From NCBI GenBank assembly GCA_903858115.1, contig CAIOHR010000306.1, positions 19,583 through 83,582 on the forward strand: a stretch of DNA of 64,000 nt. The letters run 5' to 3'. This document shows, piece after piece, positions 52,876 to 62,662 of this stretch. Below the pieces are notes generated by a model. That model was given only the letters and a program-made list of their open reading frames with translations, ran no database searches and had not been told where the DNA came from. Both the position numbers and the translations under genes were made by a program. Position 1 is the stretch's first letter, and the number at the start of each line of letters is the position of its first letter. Source of the stretch: an uncultured Pirellula sp. Lineage in GTDB: Bacteria; Planctomycetota; Planctomycetia; Pirellulales; Pirellulaceae.

Positions 52876-54786
52876 CTATTGGTTCGGGCCGCCAAACGGA
52901 CTCGCGCCACCGAACGGACCAGCGCCGCCACCGAAACCACCTGGAGCTCCAGGCAACCCCGACGCGCCGCTCGCTGCCTTGGGTTGAATCAGCTCGTTCA
53001 GTGGAATTCGCATTCGCTTGAAGTCCGCTTCACTGACGACATAATACCAGTCCGCGAAGCGGCGATTGAGTTCTGCAACTCTCGTCTTTGCCTTTTTCAG
53101 CTTTTCTTCACGCTCTTCAACCCTTCGAGAATTCTCTTTGGTGATCTTCTCTTTGGTGGCTTCCAAACGTTCTTTCCACTCTTCTTCGGTGGGTTCTTGC
53201 GGAACGGCAGGAGTCGCAGGTGCTGGCTGGCTCGAAGGAGCCGTTTCTTGTGTCGCTGCTGGCTCCTGAGCTGCTGGCTTCGCGTCCGGCTCTTGAGTCG
53301 TGCTGATCAACTTTGCCGAAGTCTTGGTTTTGCCAACTTGGTCCGCCTTGGGTGGATCCACTTTCGCTGGCTCGTCCGAATTTGCTTTCGGTTCTTCGGC
53401 TGTTTTGCCGGACTCCGGCTTGGTTTCTTCTACTTTGGGCTCGGCTGACTTGTCCGACTCAAGCTTAGGCGCATCGTTTGGGAGGGCCGGTGCGGCATCT
53501 GCCGATGGAGTCAACGCTGGGATTGGATTCGAAGCAGCATTCTTCAATGCCTCAATTGCCTTCAGCTCTTCAACAGATTCTGGAATCTTTTCTAGAACAG
53601 CAGGAGGGATCTTCGATTCGTCCAATCGAGCTGTTACCAGCAAGAAACGATTAATGGAAACCGATTCTTCCTTTCCTTCTTCGACCGCTGCATTGATATC
53701 AGCGCTCGCTGAGCCACCGAATCGAAGCAAATACTGTACACCATCCTTCAGAGTGACGATCAGTTCTCCATTCTTCGAGAAGAAATCGACTACATCCCCA
53801 TCTTTCTGATTGGGATTCGGGAAGAAGCCTCGACGAGCGAGAGACTCTTGGACCTCTCGTGTGAGCTTCGATCGATCCCCTTTCAAGTCGGCGGCTAGAC
53901 CAGCAGGCTTCTTTGTGACGTCCGCTATTTTGAGGTTATCCAACGCACTCTTGATATCGTTCAATTTGGTGGTGTTGAGTTGTTCGTTCTCACCCACAGT
54001 CTTCACTCCGGGAGGGTCCGAATCAAAGGTGTTCACGCGGGTGGCTTCCCACTGTCCGCTGGCCGTTACGTAATTGATGTCCGCTTCGTAATTGCGACTC
54101 AAGACCTGTCCTTGGTTCGTGGGAAGGATTTGATAATCACGAATCCCGAATGTCTCGATGTCCGTGCTACTGAGCTGGAGAAGATCAGGCTCGATCCATT
54201 GCTTGAACTCGGTCGTCAGAGGAGTTGTATCGAGTTCTGCAACATAGATTACATCTTCGGAAGGGATACGAACGAATCGCTTCTTTTTGTTACCATCTAC
54301 ATCTTTTCCAATGATGATGTCGGCAAGCATCTCTCCCTTTTCATCTCGCATTTGAACGAGCATCCCGACACCATCACCCCCTTGGTCTTCTTTTTGTTTG
54401 TCTGGCGCAATCACGCCAAACAGAGATTGGTCTTCACGTTTCTCGCTGGCGACATCGAGTGCTTTCAATCCAACGAAAAGCGTAGCAGCGTCAGCCATCT
54501 GCTTTGAAGCATCGGCTGGGTAGCTTTCGTGTGATGGAATAGACCATACGCCTGTCTTTCGATCCTTTGAAACTTCGAACTCATCCATCTGTTCTTTCGA
54601 TGAATCGTATCGAAGCAGTTTGAGCGATGCTGCGGTTAAGGGGTCGTTGAATTTTTCAAAGATCGCCTGACCGATACGGCTCGTCTTAGCATTCACCACG
54701 ACGTTGCGACTGGTGGTAGCCCATGCTAGCAGAGCGACCACTCCAGCAATGACGGCGAAAATACCTGTTTTCTGTCCTTCACTCAC
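52876..54786 (-). CDS. DUF4340-domain membrane-anchored protein of Gld-type ABC system
   Basis: A 636-residue protein. GTG 54786 is chosen because GGAGAG lies 7 nt upstream; the longer frame from 54837 would overlap the permease. A membrane segment (TGIFAVIAGVVALLAWATT) is followed by a DUF4340 ectodomain with repeated beta-rich units. Next come a long Pro/Glu/Lys-rich linker (~400-540), a coiled coil and a Gly/Phe-rich tail (GGFGGGAGPFGGAS). DUF4340 proteins accompany GldA/F/G-type exporters and probably bind the transported or assembled component outside the membrane. The gene follows the permease after 19 bp. Confidence 0.85.
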   Translation of the reverse strand: MSEGQKTGIFAVIAGVVALLAWATTSRNVVVNAKTSRIGQAIFEKFNDPLTAASLKLLRYDSSKEQMDEFEVSKDRKTGVWSIPSHESYPADASKQMADAATLFVGLKALDVASEKREDQSLFGVIAPDKQKEDQGGDGVGMLVQMRDEKGEMLADIIIGKDVDGNKKKRFVRIPSEDVIYVAELDTTPLTTEFKQWIEPDLLQLSSTDIETFGIRDYQILPTNQGQVLSRNYEADINYVTASGQWEATRVNTFDSDPPGVKTVGENEQLNTTKLNDIKSALDNLKIADVTKKPAGLAADLKGDRSKLTREVQESLARRGFFPNPNQKDGDVVDFFSKNGELIVTLKDGVQYLLRFGGSASADINAAVEEGKEESVSINRFLLVTARLDESKIPPAVLEKIPESVEELKAIEALKNAASNPIPALTPSADAAPALPNDAPKLESDKSAEPKVEETKPESGKTAEEPKANSDEPAKVDPPKADQVGKTKTSAKLISTTQEPDAKPAAQEPAATQETAPSSQPAPATPAVPQEPTEEEWKERLEATKEKITKENSRRVEEREEKLKKAKTRVAELNRRFADWYYVVSEADFKRMRIPLNELIQPKAASGASGLPGAPGGFGGGAGPFGGASPFGGPNQ

Positions 54787-54793
54787 TTTGATT

Positions 54794-54799
54794 CTCTCC
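54794..54799 (-). promoter_or_regulatory. Ribosome binding site GGAGAG for the DUF4340 GTG start
   Basis: GGAGAG sits 7 nt before GTG 54786 and inside the stop region of the permease gene; it decides for the shorter DUF4340 product. Confidence 0.65.
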
Positions 54800-54805
54800 G
54801 GTTTG

Positions 54806-57673
54806 CTACTTGAGTCTGTTCTTGGAAATGCCTTCACGTTCTCGCAGTCTGCGAGAGACCATCACGATGATACCCACCAAAAGAGGAGGAATTGGAGGTA
54901 CGAAAACGGCAAGCAGTTTGTAATAATTCTGAATCTTGGAAATCGCTTCATCAGCTTCTCTGCGTGCGTTTCTAATTCCAGTGTCTCTTTCGCGTTGCAG
55001 GCGGTCCTTTTCCACCTTGAATCGTTTGGCGGTGTTCTGTTGACGCATTGCAGCTTCGATCTGTAGCTGTTGTAGATCTTGGAACTTCGATGCATCGAGC
55101 ATTCCGTCTTTCGACAATTTCTCGATCCGATCTTTGAAGTCTCTCTCAGCTTTCGAGTTCTCTTCTTCCGCTTTTGCGATAGCTTCATTGAAGTTTTTAC
55201 TGAACTCCGATCGCTTGGTAGCCTCTTCTTGTCTTGCGATATCGGCCTGCTCTTCGACGAGCCTCAGTGTGCTAAAGAAAGGAACGTGTCGACGAATCTG
55301 TGGGTAGTTTGTTTCACCCGCTAGAACGTCAATAGCATTGAGTACGAATGTGATATTCTGGAACTGAAACTTGATCTCTTCCAGCATCGGTGGACGATTG
55401 CGAAGATCCACGAAGGTTCGTGTCAAGCAATCGACATCTGCGACATAAACGGCTTTGATCGGTCTTTCTCCTTCTTTCTTTTCCGCAGACGGTTTTCCTT
55501 CGACTAGCACTGCCAGAATTTGTTCTGCCGCATTCTCACCTCGACGCATTCGTAACTCTGTCGCCTGAGACAACCCAGAGCGTTCGATCAAGTCGAGATC
55601 GGATTTGGACAGTGTCCCTGCTTTTGCTCCAGTCTTTACCAGTGGCAAGACTTCGACATTACGCTCGGACTCGGGTGCTGCTCGAATGGCTCCAGCATAC
55701 AAGAACATGACTTCTTTGAGTCCTTTGCTGATTTCACTTTCGGAACTGAAAGCTCCATCTGCACCAGGCGCTTCTTCGCGTGCAAAGACCCAGAGGTCGG
55801 TCGCTTCCGATGTTTCAGCCAACACAGGATATGGGTTGTATTCATGCCAGCAAAGGTCTGGGGATTGCAGCCCCATCGGACCTGGTTGTCTAGGTATGTC
55901 CAATCCGAGGGCTCGCCAAAGAGGCAGGATGTCTCCCTTGGGTTGAGGTCCACCGCCACCGAACATCGCCATCGGTCCGCCCGCTTGCTTTGGCTCCCCG
56001 GTTCCGGGCATCGATTCGAGCGCAACCATTGGGTCTTCGAAGATTGCAGTCGGTAATCCGGATTTCACAGCATCTGTAAAGTTGACCATCTCTTCGGGAG
56101 ACATTGATGACGGCTGTACTGCCAACATCACATCCAACTTTTCAGTATCGATCGGAGTAGCCGCGCTGACCGAAACAATTTCGTATTGCTTAGAAAGCTC
56201 TTGGACGATGGGTTGTTGCTGAGCCGATTGCATGGACCTCTGATCGAATCCTCCCATCATTCTCGCATCGGTATTAAGAATTCCCAGTTTCTTTCTGGCA
56301 GGCTTCGCGACGGTCGTCAGCGAGCGAATCAGCTCGTATTCGACGGGCACTCCTGGTTCAAAGAACGGGATCACGACTTTCTGAAGCCCACTACGAAACG
56401 CTGCCGATAAAAGGACTGGTTGGTCCGAGTAAGTACCACGTTCACGCACTCGGATCGTCTGTGGCAAGATTCCGTATTGTTGCTCGGCTTGTTTTTCTTC
56501 CTCGCTCGAAGGAAGGACCGAATCGTAAATTCTCAATTGCATCGACACCCCGTTCGCCATCGCAGTCGACTGGAATTCTTTGAGCAACGAGATCACTTGG
56601 TATTTGATCTTGGCGTACTCTTCCGGCACTTCAGCGGACAAATAAGCGTCCACAACAATATCGCGATCTTTACCCATCGCTTTGATCAGATCAGCAGTGA
56701 CCGGTGAAAGCGAACTCACTTTCATTTCGGTTGCATCAAGTCGGCGATCTTTATTGCGGAACAACATCGTGCCTCCGATCGCAATTCCGACAAGCAAAGC
56801 AATTCGCAACAAGTAGTGCCCGAGTTTGACATTGCCGTCGCTGCCACCTGTCCAGTGACGTTTACCGATCAACACCATGCAAAGATAGACTCCCACCATG
56901 GCGACCAGCACAAAGTAAGAAATCCCTGACAAGCTCAAAACGCCACGACCGAAGTCATCGAATCGTTCAGGAATACTAAAGTTCTTGATCTCTCTCGCGA
57001 TACTACGATCAGCAATCGTGTCCGCTTTGAACGCAAAGGCCAATGGCGCATTGAACAAAGCACCGAGAATAAAACCTACCGTCAAATTGTTGGTCAAGAA
57101 AGACGCCACCATTCCGATGGCTATCATCGCCAACCCAATGAACCAGTAGCCGATGTAGTTGGTGAAGAACAACCCGGTGTCGATCTCTCCTTGCGTGAGG
57201 AAGGCCAATACGATGAAGGTTGAAAGTTGCGAGAACAGCAAAGAGACCGAGTAGATCGACGCTGCAGCGACATATTTGCCAATCACGATATCAAAGTCAT
57301 CCGCAGGAAGCGTGAGCAACAACTCATCGGTCCCTTGTCGGCGTTCTTCGGCCCAAATACTCATGGTGATCGCTGGGATGAAGAACAGCATGATGTAGGT
57401 GAACCACTTGTTCAACTGTCCTAGAGTCCCGAGATTGGAGCTAAAGAACTCGTGCGGCCAAAACGCTGCCATGCTCGTCAACAAAACGAACAAACAGAGG
57501 AAGACGTATCCGGTCGGATTGGAGAAGTAACCATAAAAGTTACGCTTCAATACCGCATACCCAACACGTCTCGTCATGGAGAGCGTCATGATGATGGCCA
57601 GTATCACGAACAGAAAGACGATGTCTAGCACCAGCAGTTTTGATAAAGCAGTCAATACGTTTACAAGCGTCAC
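54806..57673 (-). CDS. Fused ABC-2 permease/GldG-like protein
   Basis: A 955-residue protein from GTG 57673. Residues ~1-300 have 6-7 hydrophobic segments of a GldF-type permease (GYVFLCLFVLLTSMAAF; SIWAEERRQGTDELLLTLPA is the typical cytoplasmic motif). Residues ~320-800 match the GldG/ABC_transp_aux ectodomain (VDAYLSAEVPEEYAKIKYQV). A coiled coil (~820-900) and a last membrane helix (LLAVFVPPIPPLLVGIIVMV) complete it. In Bacteroidetes gliding machinery GldF and GldG are separate; here they are one chain. The ATPase gene precedes after 124 bp. Exported substrate unknown. Confidence 0.88.
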   Translation of the reverse strand: MTLVNVLTALSKLLVLDIVFLFVILAIIMTLSMTRRVGYAVLKRNFYGYFSNPTGYVFLCLFVLLTSMAAFWPHEFFSSNLGTLGQLNKWFTYIMLFFIPAITMSIWAEERRQGTDELLLTLPADDFDIVIGKYVAAASIYSVSLLFSQLSTFIVLAFLTQGEIDTGLFFTNYIGYWFIGLAMIAIGMVASFLTNNLTVGFILGALFNAPLAFAFKADTIADRSIAREIKNFSIPERFDDFGRGVLSLSGISYFVLVAMVGVYLCMVLIGKRHWTGGSDGNVKLGHYLLRIALLVGIAIGGTMLFRNKDRRLDATEMKVSSLSPVTADLIKAMGKDRDIVVDAYLSAEVPEEYAKIKYQVISLLKEFQSTAMANGVSMQLRIYDSVLPSSEEEKQAEQQYGILPQTIRVRERGTYSDQPVLLSAAFRSGLQKVVIPFFEPGVPVEYELIRSLTTVAKPARKKLGILNTDARMMGGFDQRSMQSAQQQPIVQELSKQYEIVSVSAATPIDTEKLDVMLAVQPSSMSPEEMVNFTDAVKSGLPTAIFEDPMVALESMPGTGEPKQAGGPMAMFGGGGPQPKGDILPLWRALGLDIPRQPGPMGLQSPDLCWHEYNPYPVLAETSEATDLWVFAREEAPGADGAFSSESEISKGLKEVMFLYAGAIRAAPESERNVEVLPLVKTGAKAGTLSKSDLDLIERSGLSQATELRMRRGENAAEQILAVLVEGKPSAEKKEGERPIKAVYVADVDCLTRTFVDLRNRPPMLEEIKFQFQNITFVLNAIDVLAGETNYPQIRRHVPFFSTLRLVEEQADIARQEEATKRSEFSKNFNEAIAKAEEENSKAERDFKDRIEKLSKDGMLDASKFQDLQQLQIEAAMRQQNTAKRFKVEKDRLQRERDTGIRNARREADEAISKIQNYYKLLAVFVPPIPPLLVGIIVMVSRRLREREGISKNRLK

Positions 57674-57721
57674 GGCAATGGATCCTAATGGTTATGGTAT
57701 GACGATGTTGAGTTGGAACAC

Positions 57722-57787
57722 ATTCGCCCTTGGGGCGAATCATTTGGTATCGCGCCACTGTTGGCGAATTATTGGGGGCGAATCATT
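57722..57787. repeat. Hairpin and three short repeats GGCGAATCATT
   Basis: ATTCGCCC-TTG-GGGCGAAT forms a perfect hairpin (57722-57740). GGCGAATCATT or its T variant occurs at 57734-57744, 57763-57773 and 57777-57787. All lie in the gap between ATPase and permease genes of one strand, so they could tune expression within the operon. Confidence 0.5.
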
Positions 57788-57797
57788 GGGAGTATGG

Positions 57798-58541
57798 CTA
57801 AACGGCAGCGCCAGTTAGCTTGTGGAATGCATCGGACAGGTCACCCTTGACCAGTTTCAATTCGGCGACCGTTCCTTCAAAGACCTTGCGACCTTCGTTA
57901 ATCATGATCACTCGCGATGCCATGGCTTCGACTTCTTGCAAAATGTGAGTCGAAAGAAGAATCGTCTTCGTCTCTCCCAGTTTACGCATCGTGTTTCGCA
58001 CTTCTCGAATTTGGTTCGGGTCCAGACCGGCAGTAGGTTCGTCCAGGATCAACACATCCGGTTCATGGAGCAACGCCTGCGCCATCCCGACCCGTTGACG
58101 GAACCCTTTTGAAAGCTTGCTGATCGCTTTGTGAACCACAGACTTCAAGTCACACAATTCGATAACCGCTTCGATACGAGTATTTTTGTAGTCAGTCGCC
58201 ATCCCGCGTGCATCTGCGAAGAATCGCAACAAACTATGCGGGGTCATGTCAGGATACAGCGGGCCGTTTTCTGGCAAATACCCCAATCGCTGCGAACCCG
58301 CGATCCGATCGCGAAACATGTCGTGGCCGGCGATTCGAGCCACGCCTTCGCTCGGGGCCAAATACCCGGTCAACATCTTCATCGTCGTGCTCTTGCCAGC
58401 ACCATTGGGACCAAGAAAAGCGACCAGTTCCCCCTTGTTGACTTGAAAGGAAATCTCTCTGGCGGCGGCGAATGGTCCGTAAAACTTGGACAATCCATCC
58501 GCCTCGATCATGGCCGAAGAATTGGTGGTCGTTTCAGTCAT
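57798..58541 (-). CDS. ABC transporter ATP-binding protein (GldA-like)
   Basis: A 247-residue ATPase. ATG 58541 is preferred over an in-frame GTG six codons upstream. Walker A GPNGAGKST, signature LSKGFRQRVG, Walker B LILDEPTAGLD and STHILQE H-loop are intact. It drives the fused permease downstream. Best matches by motif are ABC-2-type exporters and GldA. Confidence 0.92.
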   Translation of the reverse strand: MTETTTNSSAMIEADGLSKFYGPFAAAREISFQVNKGELVAFLGPNGAGKSTTMKMLTGYLAPSEGVARIAGHDMFRDRIAGSQRLGYLPENGPLYPDMTPHSLLRFFADARGMATDYKNTRIEAVIELCDLKSVVHKAISKLSKGFRQRVGMAQALLHEPDVLILDEPTAGLDPNQIREVRNTMRKLGETKTILLSTHILQEVEAMASRVIMINEGRKVFEGTVAELKLVKGDLSDAFHKLTGAAV

Positions 58542-58936
58542 AAGGATTCCGTTAGGCAATAATTTCCAAGGATTTTTGTATTGTGGAGGGTCGAAGTATA
58601 TCCAGATTGTCTACTCAAACAACGCCTTCCGGTCTCATCGTCGTTTTTTGGAGAGAGAAGAACCGTGGAAAGTCGCCGTTCGCAAATTTCCTCCAGAAAG
58701 TGGACTTGTTTGCTCCCTTAAAAAACAACACTAGAAATCGCGCTACGCCAACCAGAATGCACGGGTTCATTTCCGAGCAAAGAATTTTAGTGGTTTGCCG
58801 TGGCGAAAAACGTCCAGTTCAGCTGCCATCTCGTCAAAATCCTCTTGTGCTAGCCTTCGGATCTTGCTAATCGAACAGTTGCGGCAGTACGCCGCGATGC
58901 CTTGCCCAGTAGTCGTCTCGATCACGGAGGTTCCGG
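58542..58936. other. 395-bp divergent intergenic region
   Basis: Separates the leftward ABC cluster and the rightward HEAT-hydrolase gene; promoters for both must lie here, but I see no clear boxes and no gene. Confidence 0.5.
58926..58930 (+). promoter_or_regulatory. Strong ribosome binding site GGAGG for the 58937 start
   Basis: GGAGG 6 nt before ATG 58937 fixes this start. Confidence 0.75.
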
Positions 58937-61900
58937 ATGCCAGCCAATCTGCGATTCATTTGCTGCCTTTGGATTGGAGCCTTGCTGAACCACACCCCAC
59001 AATTCAGCAAGCAATCGTTTGGTCAAGAGAAGGACGTTCGACCATCGATCGAATCCCAATGGCAACGTCCCAGTTGGTATGTTGCGCTCTCGAATCCCTT
59101 CGGAAATTCGAACGATTCAGCCCTGTCTAGAGCAGCGGAGATTCGGACGCTCGGCAACGAAGCCAATCGCAATATCCGAAAACTGCCGGCCATCCTGCCT
59201 CGGCTTGTGGAAGCCATCGAGGATAGCGATATCCTCGTTCGTTCGACGGCGTCCAAATCCTTAAGACAGCTATCGTTAAATCTACAGCGCCGTATTTACG
59301 CTTATCGCGATATTGGAAATTGGGCCGAGCTCGAGCCCCAGTTTCGGGAAGCATATGCCAAACTGACATACCGCCCATCCATGGCTCGGGACCAACGTGA
59401 GATCGAAAGACTTCTCGCATTGGATCCACCTAACTATGCGAAGCGACGTCAGATCGCACGCACCAAGAGTAAAGTGGCACCTCCGACAGAACGGTTCTTG
59501 GATGGGTTCTATCGATTCGATGAAGACCAGGTGACTGAGATGTGGCAATATCTCAACGTTCACTTTGATAAAATGGATGCTGCAAATCAAAAAGCAATCC
59601 TTCGCGAATTGGTGCGATCCGCTTCTCCTCGATTTCTCGAACTGCTTTTGATCGCATCGGATCGGTACGACGACCGAGTGCTGGAGATCGTGTTGGAATC
59701 GGATTACGTCGAATCTCCCGTAGCAGCAACTTGGTTGTTGTTCTCCGCAACACCAAGTGAATCGAGTGTCCGTACTCTGATCGCCACGCAAGCTTGTAAG
59801 CCCAGTATCAATGATGAGGTTCGGGCAGGGTTGATTCAATGCCTCTGCAATAGTGCGGAGTGTGAACCGAATGTGATCTCGCAAATGGTTCAAGCCTATA
59901 TTGCAACACCTCGATGTGACTGGTTACCCGACTGCTTCGATTTGGTCGTTCATCACAAATCGGCGGTGCGTCCCAACGAACTGCGAACGATCGTTCGCTA
60001 TGCACACGATCGACTAGCGAATGAAAGTTTGGATGCGTGGGAGAGAGGGCAGGCGGCGACGACATTGGGAGAGTTGCTTCCCGGAGATCCATCGATTGTC
60101 GAAGCGGTGGTCCGCGAAATCGTTCGGGAGATGAATCGGGATAGCGAGCTGTGCATTAGTTTGTTGCATGCGCTGTCTTGCCATGGAGTTGCGTGCAAAA
60201 TGGCACACCCGCATTTGATTGACCTTGCGAAATCAGACGATAACTCGTTGGCTGAAGCCTCGCTCCAGGTTCTTGCTCAAACCCATGGACTAGACTTGTC
60301 CACGGTGGAATATCTGGTCGAGCGCCTCAGTATGCGAGATCTAGATGTAACCTATAAAATTGCTGCAGCAAAAGTGCTTGCGGCAAACGCAACGGCTGCA
60401 CTTCCCCTCTTGAGGAAGGCGATCGTCTCCCAGTACCACTCCGACGCAGATGGACGGTGTCTCGTCGATTTGATTTGTGCCGCGGAACTGCTTAGGCAAC
60501 ACGATGATGAAATGGATAAAGTGTGCCAACGAATCGCTGATGATCATTCGGTTCCTGCAGATGAACGTCTAGCGGCTTGGCACGCGCGCGGTGTGTGTGC
60601 AACACAAACCAATCTGCTCGCGGCTCAGGTCCTAGCATGCCTGCGAGATCGACGCGAATATAATGAAATCAAGGGCGCAGCGCTACAGACGTTGGCGACC
60701 GCCACTGGCAATTGTGCCATACCATTGATTTCAGAATACATACACCATGAAGATCCGGTCCTTGCCTGCGCCGCGCGATTTGCCTACCACATGGCAGGCG
60801 AGTCCAATACAGCCGTCTATCTTCTGCTCGGGTTGCTCCCCTCGGAAATGGATGAAACGATCGAGCAAGCAATTCGAGATATCGGGCTCGCTGGCAAAAA
60901 GGCGTTGTTGGAAACACTCGATTCTCCAACCGCTTCCGATACGCAACGCCAAATTGCATTTCGAACTCTCGTATCTGCCAATCCGGTAGAGTGGGATAAA
61001 CTGCTTGGCTATGTTGAGAAAGATGAAGATGGTGAAGCGTTTGCCAAATCACTTCGCATGGCCTGGAACTTTGATGATTCCGTGGTGCCTGCCTTGTTTC
61101 GAAAACTGGAGAAGTTGCCATCCGATTCTATTGTGACGAAAAGACTGTGGAGTCTCGCAGATGACTTTACCGATGGACTCGGCGCCGCAGGCGATGAGCA
61201 AGACTGGAGCCCGTCCGCGATTCGGCAGTCTCTCGTAAAGTCTGCCAAGCAATCCTCATCCCGAGCCGCGGAATCACCCGCCGCAACTCCGTCAATCGCT
61301 GCGGCAGCACCCGCTATGGCGGCCACAGCACCTGCCGCGGCTGCCCCCAGTGCTCCACGGGCAGCTCCACCTTCAAAGAAAGTTGTCGAAAGTAGTGCCT
61401 CCTCAGCAATGGTGCCACCCACCGAAGGCATTCGAAAAGTCGACGTCTTCTACGGAACCAACCGCCAAGTGAATCGCTTGTCCATGTTCGGTAGTCGATT
61501 GCGCTGGGGGGCGTTCGGAGTCGCTTTGGGGTGCACGATGTTCTGCATCGTTGGGTTCGCCAAGAGGCGAGCTATTGTATATGCCATCGTCGCTCTCGTC
61601 GGCCTCATGGGCTTAACGGCCATGGCTCGTGATTCGCTCGATATGGCATTCTGGTTTCCCAATCGCACCAAAATCTATAGTGGCGAATACTCTGACGAAA
61701 TCAAGTTGGGTGTTTGCCAAGTCACGATCCCAAAGAATCACGTTCCCGGCGAGTTGGAATCTCCCTCCTTTTTGCTGCGTATGGAAGTGAAATGGGACCC
61801 AGAAAAGCATATTGTTTTGACCAATACACAACCGCTCGAGCGCGAGGAGTTCTACTCGCAATTGCATTCGTGCATGGATCGCTCCGGTAAGAATTTATTG

Positions 61901-62620
61901 GTGTTCGTGCATGGCTATAATGTGTCTTTTGAAGACGCGGCACGCCGAACCGCTCAAATGGCATCCGACCTTGAGTTTCCAGGAGCACCTGTATTCTTCA
62001 GTTGGCCATCGCACAACGATTGGTATCGATACCCCGATGATGCGGAGAATATCCAAGCGAGTGTGAACCAGATTCGCAGCTTCCTAGAGCAGATCGCACG
62101 CGAGTCAAAAGCAGAGTCGATCAACTTGGTTGCTCATAGCATGGGCAGTGTTGGTTTGACACAAGCGTTGGCAGGACTATCAGATCGCGAGCCTGTGTTC
62201 AACCAAGTCGTATTAGCAGCTCCCGATATCGATGCAACCGTTTTTCGAGAAGAGATCGCTCCGAAAATAACGAAGACAGCAAAACGAGTCACGCTCTACA
62301 CGTCGCAAACCGATCTCGCCTTGTTAGCATCGCGATACTTCAACGCAGGTGATCGGGTGGGTGACTCCAGTCGAGGCGTGCTGTCGATTCCCGGCATCGA
62401 AGTGATCGACGCGACCGAGATCGATTCTAGTTTGCTGGGACATTCGTACTACGGCAGCAATATTCAAGTCCTGGACGATATTGCGAACCTATTTCGCAAC
62501 AAAGCGCTCGCGGATCGCAAGTACCTGGAATATCAAGCCGATGCGACGCCCCCACATTGGAGCTTCTCTCCTCAATACCGATCCGCAACGAGACCAACTA
62601 GCCCAGGTGCGGTACGCTGA
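58937..62620 (+). CDS. HEAT-repeat protein fused to DUF900-type alpha/beta hydrolase
   Basis: A 1227-residue protein. A hydrophobic leader (FICCLWIGALLNHTPQF) comes first. Residues ~60-760 are helical HEAT-like repeats (ILPRLVEAIEDSDILVRSTASKSL). An Ala/Pro-rich linker covers ~775-825. Then the DUF900 hydrolase opens with VDVFYGTNRQVN (about 836-847). Two membrane helices interrupt it (~856-898), and it resumes at YSGEYSDEIKLG (~913). The nucleophile is Ser1068 in VAHSMGSVG, with VFVHGYNVSFEDAARR as the preceding oxyanion segment. Secreted or membrane DUF900 proteins are typical of planctomycetes; an esterase role is likely but unproven. A membrane hairpin inside the domain is unusual. Confidence 0.75.
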   Translation: MPANLRFICCLWIGALLNHTPQFSKQSFGQEKDVRPSIESQWQRPSWYVALSNPFGNSNDSALSRAAEIRTLGNEANRNIRKLPAILPRLVEAIEDSDILVRSTASKSLRQLSLNLQRRIYAYRDIGNWAELEPQFREAYAKLTYRPSMARDQREIERLLALDPPNYAKRRQIARTKSKVAPPTERFLDGFYRFDEDQVTEMWQYLNVHFDKMDAANQKAILRELVRSASPRFLELLLIASDRYDDRVLEIVLESDYVESPVAATWLLFSATPSESSVRTLIATQACKPSINDEVRAGLIQCLCNSAECEPNVISQMVQAYIATPRCDWLPDCFDLVVHHKSAVRPNELRTIVRYAHDRLANESLDAWERGQAATTLGELLPGDPSIVEAVVREIVREMNRDSELCISLLHALSCHGVACKMAHPHLIDLAKSDDNSLAEASLQVLAQTHGLDLSTVEYLVERLSMRDLDVTYKIAAAKVLAANATAALPLLRKAIVSQYHSDADGRCLVDLICAAELLRQHDDEMDKVCQRIADDHSVPADERLAAWHARGVCATQTNLLAAQVLACLRDRREYNEIKGAALQTLATATGNCAIPLISEYIHHEDPVLACAARFAYHMAGESNTAVYLLLGLLPSEMDETIEQAIRDIGLAGKKALLETLDSPTASDTQRQIAFRTLVSANPVEWDKLLGYVEKDEDGEAFAKSLRMAWNFDDSVVPALFRKLEKLPSDSIVTKRLWSLADDFTDGLGAAGDEQDWSPSAIRQSLVKSAKQSSSRAAESPAATPSIAAAAPAMAATAPAAAAPSAPRAAPPSKKVVESSASSAMVPPTEGIRKVDVFYGTNRQVNRLSMFGSRLRWGAFGVALGCTMFCIVGFAKRRAIVYAIVALVGLMGLTAMARDSLDMAFWFPNRTKIYSGEYSDEIKLGVCQVTIPKNHVPGELESPSFLLRMEVKWDPEKHIVLTNTQPLEREEFYSQLHSCMDRSGKNLLVFVHGYNVSFEDAARRTAQMASDLEFPGAPVFFSWPSHNDWYRYPDDAENIQASVNQIRSFLEQIARESKAESINLVAHSMGSVGLTQALAGLSDREPVFNQVVLAAPDIDATVFREEIAPKITKTAKRVTLYTSQTDLALLASRYFNAGDRVGDSSRGVLSIPGIEVIDATEIDSSLLGHSYYGSNIQVLDDIANLFRNKALADRKYLEYQADATPPHWSFSPQYRSATRPTSPGAVR

Positions 62621-62662
62621 CGTCATGTACTGGAGCCTAGGCTAGGCGCAAGGCATTATACA

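Noticed and set aside
53300..53809. Rightward Ser/Ala-rich open frame opposite DUF4340
   Set aside because: Composition mirrors the low-complexity linker on the other strand.
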